This document shows, in pieces, positions 10,150 through 18,430 of a stretch of 53,227 bases of DNA; positions within the stretch are counted from its first letter, which is position 1, and every line of letters starts with the position of its first letter. Under the pieces are notes generated by a model, which made no database searches, was not told the origin of the DNA, and saw nothing but the letters and a program-made list of their open reading frames with translations. Source of the stretch: Bacteroidetes bacterium ADurb.Bin008 (lineage in GTDB: Bacteria > Bacteroidota > Bacteroidia > Bacteroidales > Tenuifilaceae). The position numbers and the translations under genes are program-made. The DNA lies in the NCBI GenBank assembly GCA_002071445.1, contig MWFE01000014.1:1-53227 (forward strand). The letters are read 5' to 3'.

Positions 10150-13100
10150 ATGAGCCAACAAAAAACAGATAATTTCGATGTTATGAATGTCCCTTTGCAG
10201 GGATCGAACCTAATAGAAGCCAGTGCAGGCACCGGAAAAACCTACTCATTGGCAATATTGGTTTTGCGCTTGGTGGTGGAGAAAAACGTTCCGTTGGAGC
10301 GTATCCTTATGGTAACCTTTACCCGCGATGCCACTGCCGAGTTGGAGGATAGAGTCAGGCAATTTATACGTCAGGCGTACAACTACTCTCTGGGGGTGAA
10401 TATTGACAATAAAGAAATAATCGAAGTGGTAAATAATGCGGGTAAAGAAATAGCCTGCGAAAAGTTGGGTAAAGCGGTAGAGAGTTTAGATATTCTCTCT
10501 GTAATGACCATCCATAGCTTTTGCGAAAAATCCTTAAGGGCTTTCCCCTTCGAAACCGGACAACCCTTTAGGTTTGAGGTGGTGGAAGAGATTGACCGAC
10601 TTCGTATGCAGGTGGTTAATGATTATTGGCGCAAAAAGGTTACCACATTAGACGAGGAACTGTTTAAAGAGTTCTCAGAAAGACTTAACCGCCAAACTAT
10701 TGATGAGGTGTTAAGAAAAGCATTGGATGGCAGGGAGTATATTGCCCAAGCAGATAGTGAAAAAGAAGTACTTCAGAAATTTAAGGAAAGTGAAGAAGAG
10801 TTGAAGAAAGCTCAAGAGGCGTTTGCTGGATACTTTGAGGAGAATTTTGAGGCAATTCTTCAAAGACAAGATTTAAATAGGTATGCACAAAATTTTTTAA
10901 TAGAAATTAATACTTCGGCAGAAACATTGAGGGATGGATTCTACAATAAGTTTGAAGAATCAAGAAGACCACAATATTTAGACTCTTTTCCTGAAGAAGA
11001 AAAATTATATAAAGACATAAAACGTAAACAAAAAGCAAGGAATGATTACATTGTAACGTATGCCTCGGCAGTTTTTGCCCAAGCCATAGAAGAGTTAAAG
11101 CAGAAAGTTGCCAACCTTAAGGCTCAAAAGCAGGTAATCGACTTTGACGATCAGATTGACCTATTGCATAAAGCAGTTATGGATGGTACAGCACAGGAGG
11201 TACTTAAGGGTCAGTATGATGCCGTGTTTATTGATGAGTTTCAGGATACCGATAAGAAGCAGTTTGAGATTTTCCACACCCTATATTCTGGCAAAATCTT
11301 GTTCTATATTGGCGATCCCAAGCAATCCATTTACGGGTGGCGCAAAGCCGATATGGGTACCTACAAAAAAGCCCGCAATGGGGTTGATAATGTTTACAGT
11401 ATGAATGTGAACTACCGCTCTACCCCAAGTTATATAGGTAGTTTAAATGGCTTTTTTAGTAGCGTCAATCCGTTTAACGATGAAAAGATAACCTATACCA
11501 AGGTAAACTGCCCCGATAATAGCGAAGATACCTTTACACATAACGGTTCCCCCATCCAAAATCCATTGGAGTTCTATCAGGTTAGAAATCAAAAACAAAT
11601 TACAACCCTCACAGCCAATAGTATTGCTGAGTTAATTACCGATGAAGGGTATAAAATTGACGACAGGGAGCTTACCTTTTCTGACATAACGGTTATTGTA
11701 AGAACCAATGATCAGGTTAAGAAAATTAAAGATGAGTTGAACAAACTCAATATCCCTTCGGTTACGGTTGACAAACCCAAAATCCTGAAAACCGATGAGG
11801 CCGATTTTGTGCGCCACGTTATGGTCGCCGCTCATAGGCCCAGTCGTAAGAATATCAATAGGGCTTTGTTATCAAGTGCAACAAATATCAGTATTCGTTC
11901 TCTTGTAGAAACGGATGAACTTGAGCATTTAGAAAACTTTATCCGACTAAAAGAAACGTGGAATAGCCATGGGATTTACGCCATGCTATCGCAGTTTATA
12001 GTGATGTATAATGTTCGCCACCATTGCCTTAGAATGGGTACACAGGGGCAGCGCATACTCACCAATATTCAGCACATAGCCGAGATACTGCACAGGTATG
12101 AATATCAAAATAAAAAAACACCAACTGAACTGATTGAGTGGTTTAGCAAAAGTAGTAATGAGAGCAGCGAAGAGTATGAGCAACGAATTGAAAGCGAAGA
12201 TAATGCTGTAAAAATCACTACCATACACAAAAGCAAAGGGTTAACCTTTGGAATTGTTTTCGCCCCGTTTTTAGACTTAAAGCCAAAAGATGAAGATGAT
12301 ATAAGCATATGGAATTTTCGCGACGAGGAAGGAATACATAGATTTACACACCAACCCACTGATGAACAGGTAGAGTTATATCGCTTGCAAGAGGAGCAGG
12401 AGAACAGGCGGCTAATATATGTGGCACTCACCAGGGCCAAGTACATAGGGGTGGTGATAGTATCAAGTTATCAATTTGATCAATCTTGTTTGAATGCATT
12501 TAATCTGCCAGAGTTTATTGAAGCGAAAGAGGGATGGGCAACGCAGTTAAGAGAGCCATTGAAAATAGATAGTACAACATCTTTTGCTGCCAAGCAGGTA
12601 CCAGACATTTTGGTTAAAAACCATTTTGGCATACACAGCTACAGCGCCCTAAGCCGTGCGCACTTTGCCTTCCCCTTCGAGGCGGAGGAATTAGGGGATG
12701 AAAATTCGTACGACCAATTTGTTTTTCAAGATTTGAAGCGCGGGGCAAAGGTAGGTACCGCCGTGCATAGCATTTTTGAGTATTTAGATTTTGCCAACCC
12801 CGATTCCTGGGACCAAACAATACTGGACGCATCTAAGTATTATCCAAATATCATAAAAGCCCCCCAAGAGGGCAATCCAGGTAATCTGCACCATTTCAAA
12901 CAGATGGTTGAACACGTTTTGGGTGCCAACATAACATTAAACGGAACCTCTTTCTCACTTTCGCAAGTGAGCAAAAAGCAAACACTGCCCGAGTTGGAGT
13001 TCTATTTTTCCATTAACAAAGTGAACAAAACAGAAATAGATAAATACTTGGGCGAGGATGCCAAGCTAACGGGCGAGGCAGATTTGCAGGGTCTTATGAC

Positions 13101-13446
13101 GGGCTTTGTGGATTTGCTTTTTGAGCATAAAGGCAAATACTACATTGCCGACTGGAAAACCAACCACCTTGGAAATAGTGTAGAGCACTACAACACACAA
13201 GGTGTGGAGCAGGCCATGCTGGGTAGCAACTACCACCTGCAGTATATGATATACACCGTTGCCGTGGTACGCTGGCTACGCCAGAGAATAAAAGATTTTA
13301 GCTACGAGAAACATTTTGGTGGTATTATCTACCTCTTTTTAAGAGGAATACGCAAAAGTAAAAGTACAGGAATCTATGTTAACCGACCCCAAGAGGAGGA
13401 TATCCTTTTGCTTGACCAAGCATTTTCCGGGTCTCACACCTCTTGA
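10150..13446 (+). CDS. recB: Exodeoxyribonuclease V beta subunit, RecB helicase-nuclease
   Basis: RecB is the 3'-5' helicase and only nuclease of RecBCD, and it loads RecA in E. coli. The 1098-residue protein has the UvrD-type Walker A ASAGTGKTYSL near residues 22-32, VFIDEFQDTD, GDPKQSIYGWR, TTIHKSKGLTF and YVALTRAKY. The C-terminal nuclease domain retains its metal ligands: GTAVHSIFE (His near 873), GFVDLLF (Asp near 987) and ADWKTNHLG (Asp near 1001, Lys near 1003). Nuclease and helicase are therefore both predicted to be active. The gene order recD-recC-recB differs from the E. coli order. Confidence 0.94.
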   Translation: MSQQKTDNFDVMNVPLQGSNLIEASAGTGKTYSLAILVLRLVVEKNVPLERILMVTFTRDATAELEDRVRQFIRQAYNYSLGVNIDNKEIIEVVNNAGKEIACEKLGKAVESLDILSVMTIHSFCEKSLRAFPFETGQPFRFEVVEEIDRLRMQVVNDYWRKKVTTLDEELFKEFSERLNRQTIDEVLRKALDGREYIAQADSEKEVLQKFKESEEELKKAQEAFAGYFEENFEAILQRQDLNRYAQNFLIEINTSAETLRDGFYNKFEESRRPQYLDSFPEEEKLYKDIKRKQKARNDYIVTYASAVFAQAIEELKQKVANLKAQKQVIDFDDQIDLLHKAVMDGTAQEVLKGQYDAVFIDEFQDTDKKQFEIFHTLYSGKILFYIGDPKQSIYGWRKADMGTYKKARNGVDNVYSMNVNYRSTPSYIGSLNGFFSSVNPFNDEKITYTKVNCPDNSEDTFTHNGSPIQNPLEFYQVRNQKQITTLTANSIAELITDEGYKIDDRELTFSDITVIVRTNDQVKKIKDELNKLNIPSVTVDKPKILKTDEADFVRHVMVAAHRPSRKNINRALLSSATNISIRSLVETDELEHLENFIRLKETWNSHGIYAMLSQFIVMYNVRHHCLRMGTQGQRILTNIQHIAEILHRYEYQNKKTPTELIEWFSKSSNESSEEYEQRIESEDNAVKITTIHKSKGLTFGIVFAPFLDLKPKDEDDISIWNFRDEEGIHRFTHQPTDEQVELYRLQEEQENRRLIYVALTRAKYIGVVIVSSYQFDQSCLNAFNLPEFIEAKEGWATQLREPLKIDSTTSFAAKQVPDILVKNHFGIHSYSALSRAHFAFPFEAEELGDENSYDQFVFQDLKRGAKVGTAVHSIFEYLDFANPDSWDQTILDASKYYPNIIKAPQEGNPGNLHHFKQMVEHVLGANITLNGTSFSLSQVSKKQTLPELEFYFSINKVNKTEIDKYLGEDAKLTGEADLQGLMTGFVDLLFEHKGKYYIADWKTNHLGNSVEHYNTQGVEQAMLGSNYHLQYMIYTVAVVRWLRQRIKDFSYEKHFGGIIYLFLRGIRKSKSTGIYVNRPQEEDILLLDQAFSGSHTS

Positions 13447-13556
13447 GAGTACTAACCCTTAGGCTATGAATGTCTTTGGAGGATAATTTAATACTGGTTT
13501 GTTTATCTACTACAAACAAAAAATTGGAATTGTGCTAATAATTTTAGAATAAGTGT

Positions 13557-13955
13557 ATGAAAATTCTTCACACTCAAATTGATGTTGAAACCCAAAGAGT
13601 TTATTGCCCATCCACAGATGAGGAGATTTTTGTGCCTTTTAAGGGGGTAAATGATAGTGTCTCTGCCTTTATTGCCTGGTGGCACCATGAGATATTGGGA
13701 GATCCCGTAATTAAAGACCCACTGTTAAAAAAATCATGGGAGCAGTTTATAGAAGAACGAGAAAAGGATGATGATTTTAATTATTTCGAAGGGGTGGTTG
13801 AGTTTTTAGAGGGGTACAATAATGATCAGTGGATTGTTTTAGTCTGTGAATATATGGAGATGGGATGTGGCCCGTTTACCGCCACTGTTTTTCTTGTTGT
13901 TAAAAATGATACGATAGTTGAACGAGATCCACGGATGTTGGAGAATGATAACTAA
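13557..13955 (+). CDS. Hypothetical protein, 132 residues
   Basis: I do not recognise this protein. It is small, acidic and soluble-looking, with no signal peptide and no membrane segment, and it opens MKILHTQIDVETQRVYCPSTDEE. Two aromatic-rich stretches (AFIAWWHHEILGD, DQWIVLVCEYMEM) suggest a folded alpha/beta domain. It starts 110 bases after recB on the same strand and is followed by an IS200-type element. It may be cargo of an accessory insertion or a distal cotranscribed gene. Codon composition looks ordinary for the region. Reality as a gene is likely but unproven. Confidence 0.6.
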   Translation: MKILHTQIDVETQRVYCPSTDEEIFVPFKGVNDSVSAFIAWWHHEILGDPVIKDPLLKKSWEQFIEEREKDDDFNYFEGVVEFLEGYNNDQWIVLVCEYMEMGCGPFTATVFLVVKNDTIVERDPRMLENDN

Positions 13956-13957
13956 AT

Positions 13958-14508
13958 CACTATGGATTGAAAATCCATAGGTTTTATTCAATGGAAAAGA
14001 ATGAAATTCTTTAACTTTATTCTAATATCCAGTTCCCCCGTTGGCTATTGGGCCTGTCGCGATGATGCTCTAGGTACTCTTGTACCATTTCATCGGTTAT
14101 ATTACCCGTACTCCATGCGCCGTAACCAACTGCCCAGAAATGGCGACCCCAATACGTCTTGTTCAGCGATGGAAACTCCTGCTGGAGAAGCCTCGAAGTG
14201 CGACCCTTTAACTTCTTCACCAAAACGCTTACACTCAATGAGGGTGGGTATTCAACATGCATGTGAACGTGATCCTTACTCACCACTCCTTTCAGAATCG
14301 AAACATTCTCCGAGTTACATATCTGAACGATCAAATCACGGCAACGGACCTGAATATCACCACGAAGAACGTGATAACGATACTTGGTTACCCAAACTAG
14401 ATGAACACTTAAGCGACTTACAGAATGAGAATTCCTACGATTATACTCCATTCTGTAAAGGTAGAAAATTTATAGAAACTAAAGTACCTGCAATGAAATT
14501 GCAGGGTT
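13958..14508 (-). mobile_element. IS200-type insertion sequence with subterminal hairpins
   Basis: A single transposase gene is flanked by short perfect hairpins that all have the loop GAA on the plus strand. They are CTATGGATT/AATCCATAG (13960-13980) and AAAGAAT/ATTCTTT (13996-14012) on the 3' side of the transposase, and CCTGCAAT/ATTGCAGG (14487-14505) on its 5' side. IS200/IS605-family transposases recognise such subterminal hairpins and cut single strands. Exact ends cannot be set without an empty site, because these elements make no target duplication or terminal inverted repeat. No tnpB companion gene is present. Confidence 0.75.
14017..14451 (-). CDS. tnpA: IS200/IS605 family transposase TnpA (HUH/Y1)
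   Basis: This 144-residue single-strand transposase is full length for the IS200 group. The HUH metal motif is HVHMHVEYP, and the catalytic tyrosine lies in the C-terminal helix NITDEMVQEYLEHH. The N-terminus SVHLVWVTKYR is typical. The protein nicks and rejoins single-stranded DNA as a dimer. The frame is intact, so the element may still be mobile. It lies between two short unrecognised genes, with its flanking hairpins at 13960-14012 and 14487-14505. The opposite-strand frame over the same bases has no family features and is a shadow. Confidence 0.93.
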   Translation of the reverse strand: MEYNRRNSHSVSRLSVHLVWVTKYRYHVLRGDIQVRCRDLIVQICNSENVSILKGVVSKDHVHMHVEYPPSLSVSVLVKKLKGRTSRLLQQEFPSLNKTYWGRHFWAVGYGAWSTGNITDEMVQEYLEHHRDRPNSQRGNWILE

Positions 14509-14567
14509 TTAACCTGTTTTTAGTATAATAAATCAAGCAATAAATTAATAACTAAAAAAAGAAGGCC

Positions 14568-14948
14568 ATGTTTAAATTATTTAGAACATATATCAATGGT
14601 TCGAAAAAAAACGAAATGAAGGAATTCAAAAGAATTTTTGGTGAAAATGAAGAAAATATTGATTGGGTTGAATATTTAAGATTATTTAGAATATTTATGA
14701 AAGATAATACTCTTGTATGTAAATCAAGAGCATTATTAGCAAAAATAGTAACTCATTTTATTTTCTATTTTTTCTTATTATTTAATTTTTACTTTAGCTT
14801 TTATTTAAATGCTGCAATTCTTATTTTGTATTTAATTTCTTTTTATGTAAAAAATAAGTTAGAAATGAAGCTTAGTAGAATCCTTATTGCAAACGAATGG
14901 GCAATGTCAACAATAGAACATCATGTTTTTCTCTTGTTTCGCAAGTAA
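14568..14948 (+). CDS. Hypothetical small membrane protein, 126 residues
   Basis: I do not recognise this protein. A basic N-terminal stretch (MFKLFRTYINGSKKNEMKEFKR) precedes about 60 soluble residues. Then comes a strongly hydrophobic Phe/Leu/Ile-rich region (about residues 66-100) that could form one or two membrane segments, and a short cytoplasmic-like tail. A purine-rich AAAAGAAGG precedes the ATG by a few bases and supports this start. The gene is clearly more AT-rich than its neighbours and sits next to an IS200 element, which hints at recent acquisition. Confidence 0.55.
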   Translation: MFKLFRTYINGSKKNEMKEFKRIFGENEENIDWVEYLRLFRIFMKDNTLVCKSRALLAKIVTHFIFYFFLLFNFYFSFYLNAAILILYLISFYVKNKLEMKLSRILIANEWAMSTIEHHVFLLFRK

Positions 14949-15133
14949 AATATCACAACTAACTATTAACAATTTGATTTTCATCATTATCTATCAAAGC
15001 ATCGAATGTTCCAACTTGTTCTTAGTTCATTAGCATATCAGTAAGAACCATTACTCTCACGGGGTTTTTTGGCCGAATTCTCCTATTTTTGCAACCTGAA
15101 CTGATAGCAACAATACAATACTACGTTTATCAC

Positions 15134-17347
15134 ATGAAAATATACCTCGACTACAACGCCACCACTCCACTGGATCCCGAAGTGGTAAAGGCGATGCAAC
15201 CCTACCTGAATGAGTATTTTGGCAACCCATCCAGTTCCCACAGCTATGGCACCGATGCAAAAAAGGCGGTGGAACAGGCCCGCAAACAGGTGGCAAACCT
15301 TATCAACTGCAAGCCGGGCGAGCTGGTTTTCACAAGCGGTGGCACCGAGTCCAATAACTACGCCATTAAGGGATATGCTTTTGCCCATCGTGAGAGGGGA
15401 AATCACATTATCACCTCAACCATTGAGCACCCTGCCGTGATGGAAGTTTGCAAATATCTGGAAAGCAACGGATTTAGCGTTTCATACATTCCGGTTGACG
15501 AGTTTGGTGTGGTGCAACTTGACCTGCTGGAGCAGGCCATCACTCCCCAAACCATCCTTATCACCATTATGCACTCCAATAACGAGGTGGGTACCCTCCA
15601 GCCCATTGCCGAGATTGCCCGTCTGGCATCAAAATACAACCTGGCATTCCACACCGATGCTGCCCAGTCGGTTGGCAAATACCAAGTTGACGTTAAGGAA
15701 CTTGGGATTGACATGCTCACCATAGCCGGGCATAAGCTGTATGCACCCAAAGGGATTGGCGCACTTTACATAAAAGATGGCATTGTGCTGGAAAAGCTGA
15801 TGCACGGAGCAAATCATGAGCAGAACAAACGCGCCGGAACCGAGAATGTAATTGAAATAGTGGGGTTGGGTAAGGCCTGTGAAATTGCACGGCGAGACAT
15901 GGCAAAAAATCTCGCCCACATGCAACGCATGAGAGAATTGCTACATGGAAAGCTAATGGAGCAGATACCCAACATAAAACTGAATGGCCATCCGCAGCTA
16001 AGGCTACCCAATACTCTTAATGTCAGCTTCAAAGGCATTGAGGCGAACATGATTATCAGCGAAATGGAGCGTGAGGGGATTGCTGCATCGGCCGGAGCGG
16101 CCTGCCATACCGACTCGGTTGATGTATCGCCGGTGCTAAAGGCCATAAACCTGAGTACCGATTTTGCCATGGGTACCATTCGCTTCTCGGTGGGGCGATA
16201 TACGACAGCCGATGAGGTGATCAAGGCTTCAGAGGCCGTGGCACGAATTGTAAACCGTTTACAACCCGACAAACCTGCCGATACACAACAACTCCAAGAA
16301 GCAGATACGGAAATAAGGCTAACACAGTTCTCCCACGGATTGGGTTGTGCCTGCAAAATCCGCCCACAAGTATTGGAAAAGATACTCAAGGATATCCCGG
16401 TAACTGTTGACCCAAATGTACTTATCGACGTAAAGTACTCGGATGATGCAGCGGTTTACAGAATTAACGAGACCACTGCACTGGTGAAAACCATCGACTT
16501 CTTTGCCCCCATCGTTGACGACCCGTACGATTTTGGCGCCATTGCCGCCACCAATGCCCTTAGCGATATCTATGCCATGGGCGCCAAGCCCATCTTTGCA
16601 CTGAACGTGGTGTGCTTCCCCGCCAACAGGCTTCCCATTGAAATACTCAGGGAAATTCTGCGAGGAGCATCGGATAAGGCCAAGGAAGCGGGTATTGCCA
16701 TTCTTGGAGGCCACTCCGTGGATGACAATGAGCCAAAATTTGGTATGGTGGTCAGCGGGTTGGTGCATCCCCAAAAAATATGGTCCAACGCCGGAGCAAA
16801 ACCCGGTGATGCCATTATCCTCACCAAACCCATAGGCACAGGGATAAACACAACTGCCATAAAACGTGGGTTGCTCAGTCAGGCCTGCAAAGACGAGGTC
16901 ATCAGGTCAATGTCGCAGCTAAACAGAAAGGCTTCGGAGATAATGCAGAAATACACTGTGCATGCCTGCACCGATGTAACAGGTTTTGGATTAATGGGTC
17001 ACTTGAGCGAGGTTGCGTTGGCCGGTGGGATTAACATTGAAATCCATGCAGGAAAGGTACCCTTATTCTGCGAAACCGAGAATTTGGCTGCCTCCAATGT
17101 AATTCCCGGAGGATCGGCGAACAACCTAAGCCATTACTCCCAATATATCGAGTGGGCAAACAATATTTCTGATATCAAAAAGATAATACTTTGCGATGCC
17201 CAGACTTCGGGAGGTTTGCTGTTCTTTATTCCTGATAATGAGCGGGAGAACGCTATAGACGATTTAAAAAAATCGGGTGTGGAGTACGCCACCCATATTG
17301 GCAACAGCCTCAACCTTGGCAAGGGTACAATCCATGTTGTACCATAG
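15134..17347 (+). CDS. selD: Cysteine desulfurase-selenide,water dikinase fusion (NifS-like/SelD)
   Basis: Two enzymes share one 737-residue chain. Residues 1 to about 385 are a NifS/IscS-type cysteine desulfurase: MKIYLDYNATTPL at the start, PLP lysine K201 in AGHKLYAPKG, and catalytic C324 in AGAACHTDSVDVSP. After a Gln/Asp-rich linker, residues from about 398 are SelD, with SHGLGCACKI carrying C405, C407 and K408 at the positions of E. coli C17, C19 and K20. SelD makes selenophosphate from selenide and ATP, and the desulfurase domain could deliver selenium from selenocysteine. Initiation at the ATG at 15134 fits the family, although the frame opens at 15089. A TATTTTTG -7-like box lies at 15084-15091. 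No selA, selB or mnmH is visible nearby. Confidence 0.92.
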   Translation: MKIYLDYNATTPLDPEVVKAMQPYLNEYFGNPSSSHSYGTDAKKAVEQARKQVANLINCKPGELVFTSGGTESNNYAIKGYAFAHRERGNHIITSTIEHPAVMEVCKYLESNGFSVSYIPVDEFGVVQLDLLEQAITPQTILITIMHSNNEVGTLQPIAEIARLASKYNLAFHTDAAQSVGKYQVDVKELGIDMLTIAGHKLYAPKGIGALYIKDGIVLEKLMHGANHEQNKRAGTENVIEIVGLGKACEIARRDMAKNLAHMQRMRELLHGKLMEQIPNIKLNGHPQLRLPNTLNVSFKGIEANMIISEMEREGIAASAGAACHTDSVDVSPVLKAINLSTDFAMGTIRFSVGRYTTADEVIKASEAVARIVNRLQPDKPADTQQLQEADTEIRLTQFSHGLGCACKIRPQVLEKILKDIPVTVDPNVLIDVKYSDDAAVYRINETTALVKTIDFFAPIVDDPYDFGAIAATNALSDIYAMGAKPIFALNVVCFPANRLPIEILREILRGASDKAKEAGIAILGGHSVDDNEPKFGMVVSGLVHPQKIWSNAGAKPGDAIILTKPIGTGINTTAIKRGLLSQACKDEVIRSMSQLNRKASEIMQKYTVHACTDVTGFGLMGHLSEVALAGGINIEIHAGKVPLFCETENLAASNVIPGGSANNLSHYSQYIEWANNISDIKKIILCDAQTSGGLLFFIPDNERENAIDDLKKSGVEYATHIGNSLNLGKGTIHVVP

Positions 17348-17350
17348 CCA

Positions 17351-17387
17351 AATGTCTGAATGTAAGCAAATTTTTGCCTATTGCTCC
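17351..17387. repeat. Direct repeat, left copy
   Basis: About 37 bases containing CTGAATGTAA and TTTTGCCTATTGCTC recur, with about five mismatches, at 17822-17858. The two copies bracket the roughly 435-bp spacer between the selD fusion and the tlpA-like gene. Confidence 0.65.
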
Positions 17388-17580
17388 TAACTTGTCCCCT
17401 TTCAAATTAGTGCGGTTGTAAATAGCTAACAATCAATAAAAAAAGGGGTGAACTTATCACACTAAGGCGTTTCTTCAAGAAAAGTCAATGAACAATTAAC
17501 AATCTGTAATTCAGTGTCTCAACTTCATTGCGGTATATTCAATGAACAATGAACAAACGGTATGGGTTTTAGTGCCGCAG

Positions 17581-17699
17581 AGTTGCGCAGAGGTATCGCT
17601 AAGTTGCGCAGAGTTTTTTTTCTTTGCGGTTCTTTGCTTCTTGGCGGCTCTTTGCGGTACAATCAGCGAATCACCATTTATGGGGCAAAGCCCCAATGG
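17581..17699. repeat. Short-word repeats and a stable hairpin in the selD-tlpA spacer
   Basis: AGTTGCGCAGAG occurs at 17581-17592 and 17602-17613, and CTTTGCGG-like words recur through 17622-17658. A stable hairpin with stem TGGGGC/GCCCCA and loop AAA lies at 17681-17695, extended by CCAT/ATGG. Word repeats of this kind are scattered through Bacteroidota intergenic DNA as I recall them. The frame running through this stretch is made of the repeats and is not a convincing gene. The remainder of 17348-17848 is AT-rich and carries no gene I can support. Confidence 0.55.
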
Positions 17700-17821
17700 A
17701 CAATGAGCCACGAAGTTTCGAGAAACAATAAAAAGGGTTTAGATAAGAATCAAGATTCCCTCCGAACGCTTGAAAATAATTGAAAAGTTGTATCTAACAC
17801 ACTAAAGGAAACAAGTCAGGA

Positions 17822-17858
17822 AATATCTGAATGTAAACAAGATTTTGCCTATTGCTCT
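17822..17858. repeat. Direct repeat, right copy
   Basis: This is the partner of 17351-17387. Its last bases overlap the final codons and stop of the tlpA-like gene on the minus strand, so one copy is partly coding. That suggests the left copy arose by duplication of the tlpA 3' end together with spacer DNA. Confidence 0.65.
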
Positions 17859-18394
17859 TCAAGCAGTTCCTTAATCACGGCAACCATCCGGTTGAACTCA
17901 TCCACGTCGAAAAGGCGGGTTAGAAAAACTATCTTGCCCTGCCGGTCAACGATTACATTGCGGGTCACCCCGGCATCCTTCCGCGCGTAAATCGTAAATA
18001 CTTCCGACTCCATATCAGGAGCCAGTGGATAGGTGATACCCATAGTTTGGGCAAACTCCAGGGCTGTTTGCATATTCTCCATGCGGTCGATACCCACGAG
18101 AACCAAGCCCTTGTCTTTAAGGGGTTGCCATATCTCACTTTCGATATGCGGCATCTCCTTGCGGCACACTCCACACCAACTGGCGGTAAACTGAAGCATA
18201 ACCACTCTACCCCTGTTTTCCGAAAGGGTAAAGTTATTCCCATTGGTAAGCGATACGGTGAAATCGGGTGCCATGTCTCCCACTTTCACAATGTAACCCC
18301 TATCCTTCCCTTCCGATCCGGAATTACAGCCGAAACCGGATATTATTAAGGTTGCCATCAGCATTAGCGAGGCTAAAAACTTAATTTTGCTCAT
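17849..18394 (-). CDS. TlpA-like thioredoxin-fold lipoprotein
   Basis: This is a 181-residue envelope thiol-disulfide protein. The N-terminus is a lipoprotein signal ending at lipobox ISGFGC (lipidated C23). The thioredoxin fold follows, with VGDMAPDF and the redox pair in TASWCGVC (C74, C77). The AhpC/TSA-TlpA group reduces or delivers electrons to periplasmic proteins. The substrate is unknown. The gene starts 36 bases after mnmD on the same strand, so the two may be cotranscribed. The 3' end overlaps a 37-bp repeat. Confidence 0.85.
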   Translation of the reverse strand: MSKIKFLASLMLMATLIISGFGCNSGSEGKDRGYIVKVGDMAPDFTVSLTNGNNFTLSENRGRVVMLQFTASWCGVCRKEMPHIESEIWQPLKDKGLVLVGIDRMENMQTALEFAQTMGITYPLAPDMESEVFTIYARKDAGVTRNVIVDRQGKIVFLTRLFDVDEFNRMVAVIKELLEEQ

Positions 18395-18430
18395 GATAAC
18401 ATTCTGTTTAATAGTTTATTATGATTTTTT

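Noticed and set aside
14001..14528. A 175-residue plus-strand protein across the IS element
   Set aside because: It is the reverse-strand shadow of tnpA plus the terminal hairpins, with no family features.
17562..17783. A 73-residue protein in the selD-tlpA spacer
   Set aside because: Its sequence is a translation of the TTGCGCAGAG/CTTTGCGG word repeats.
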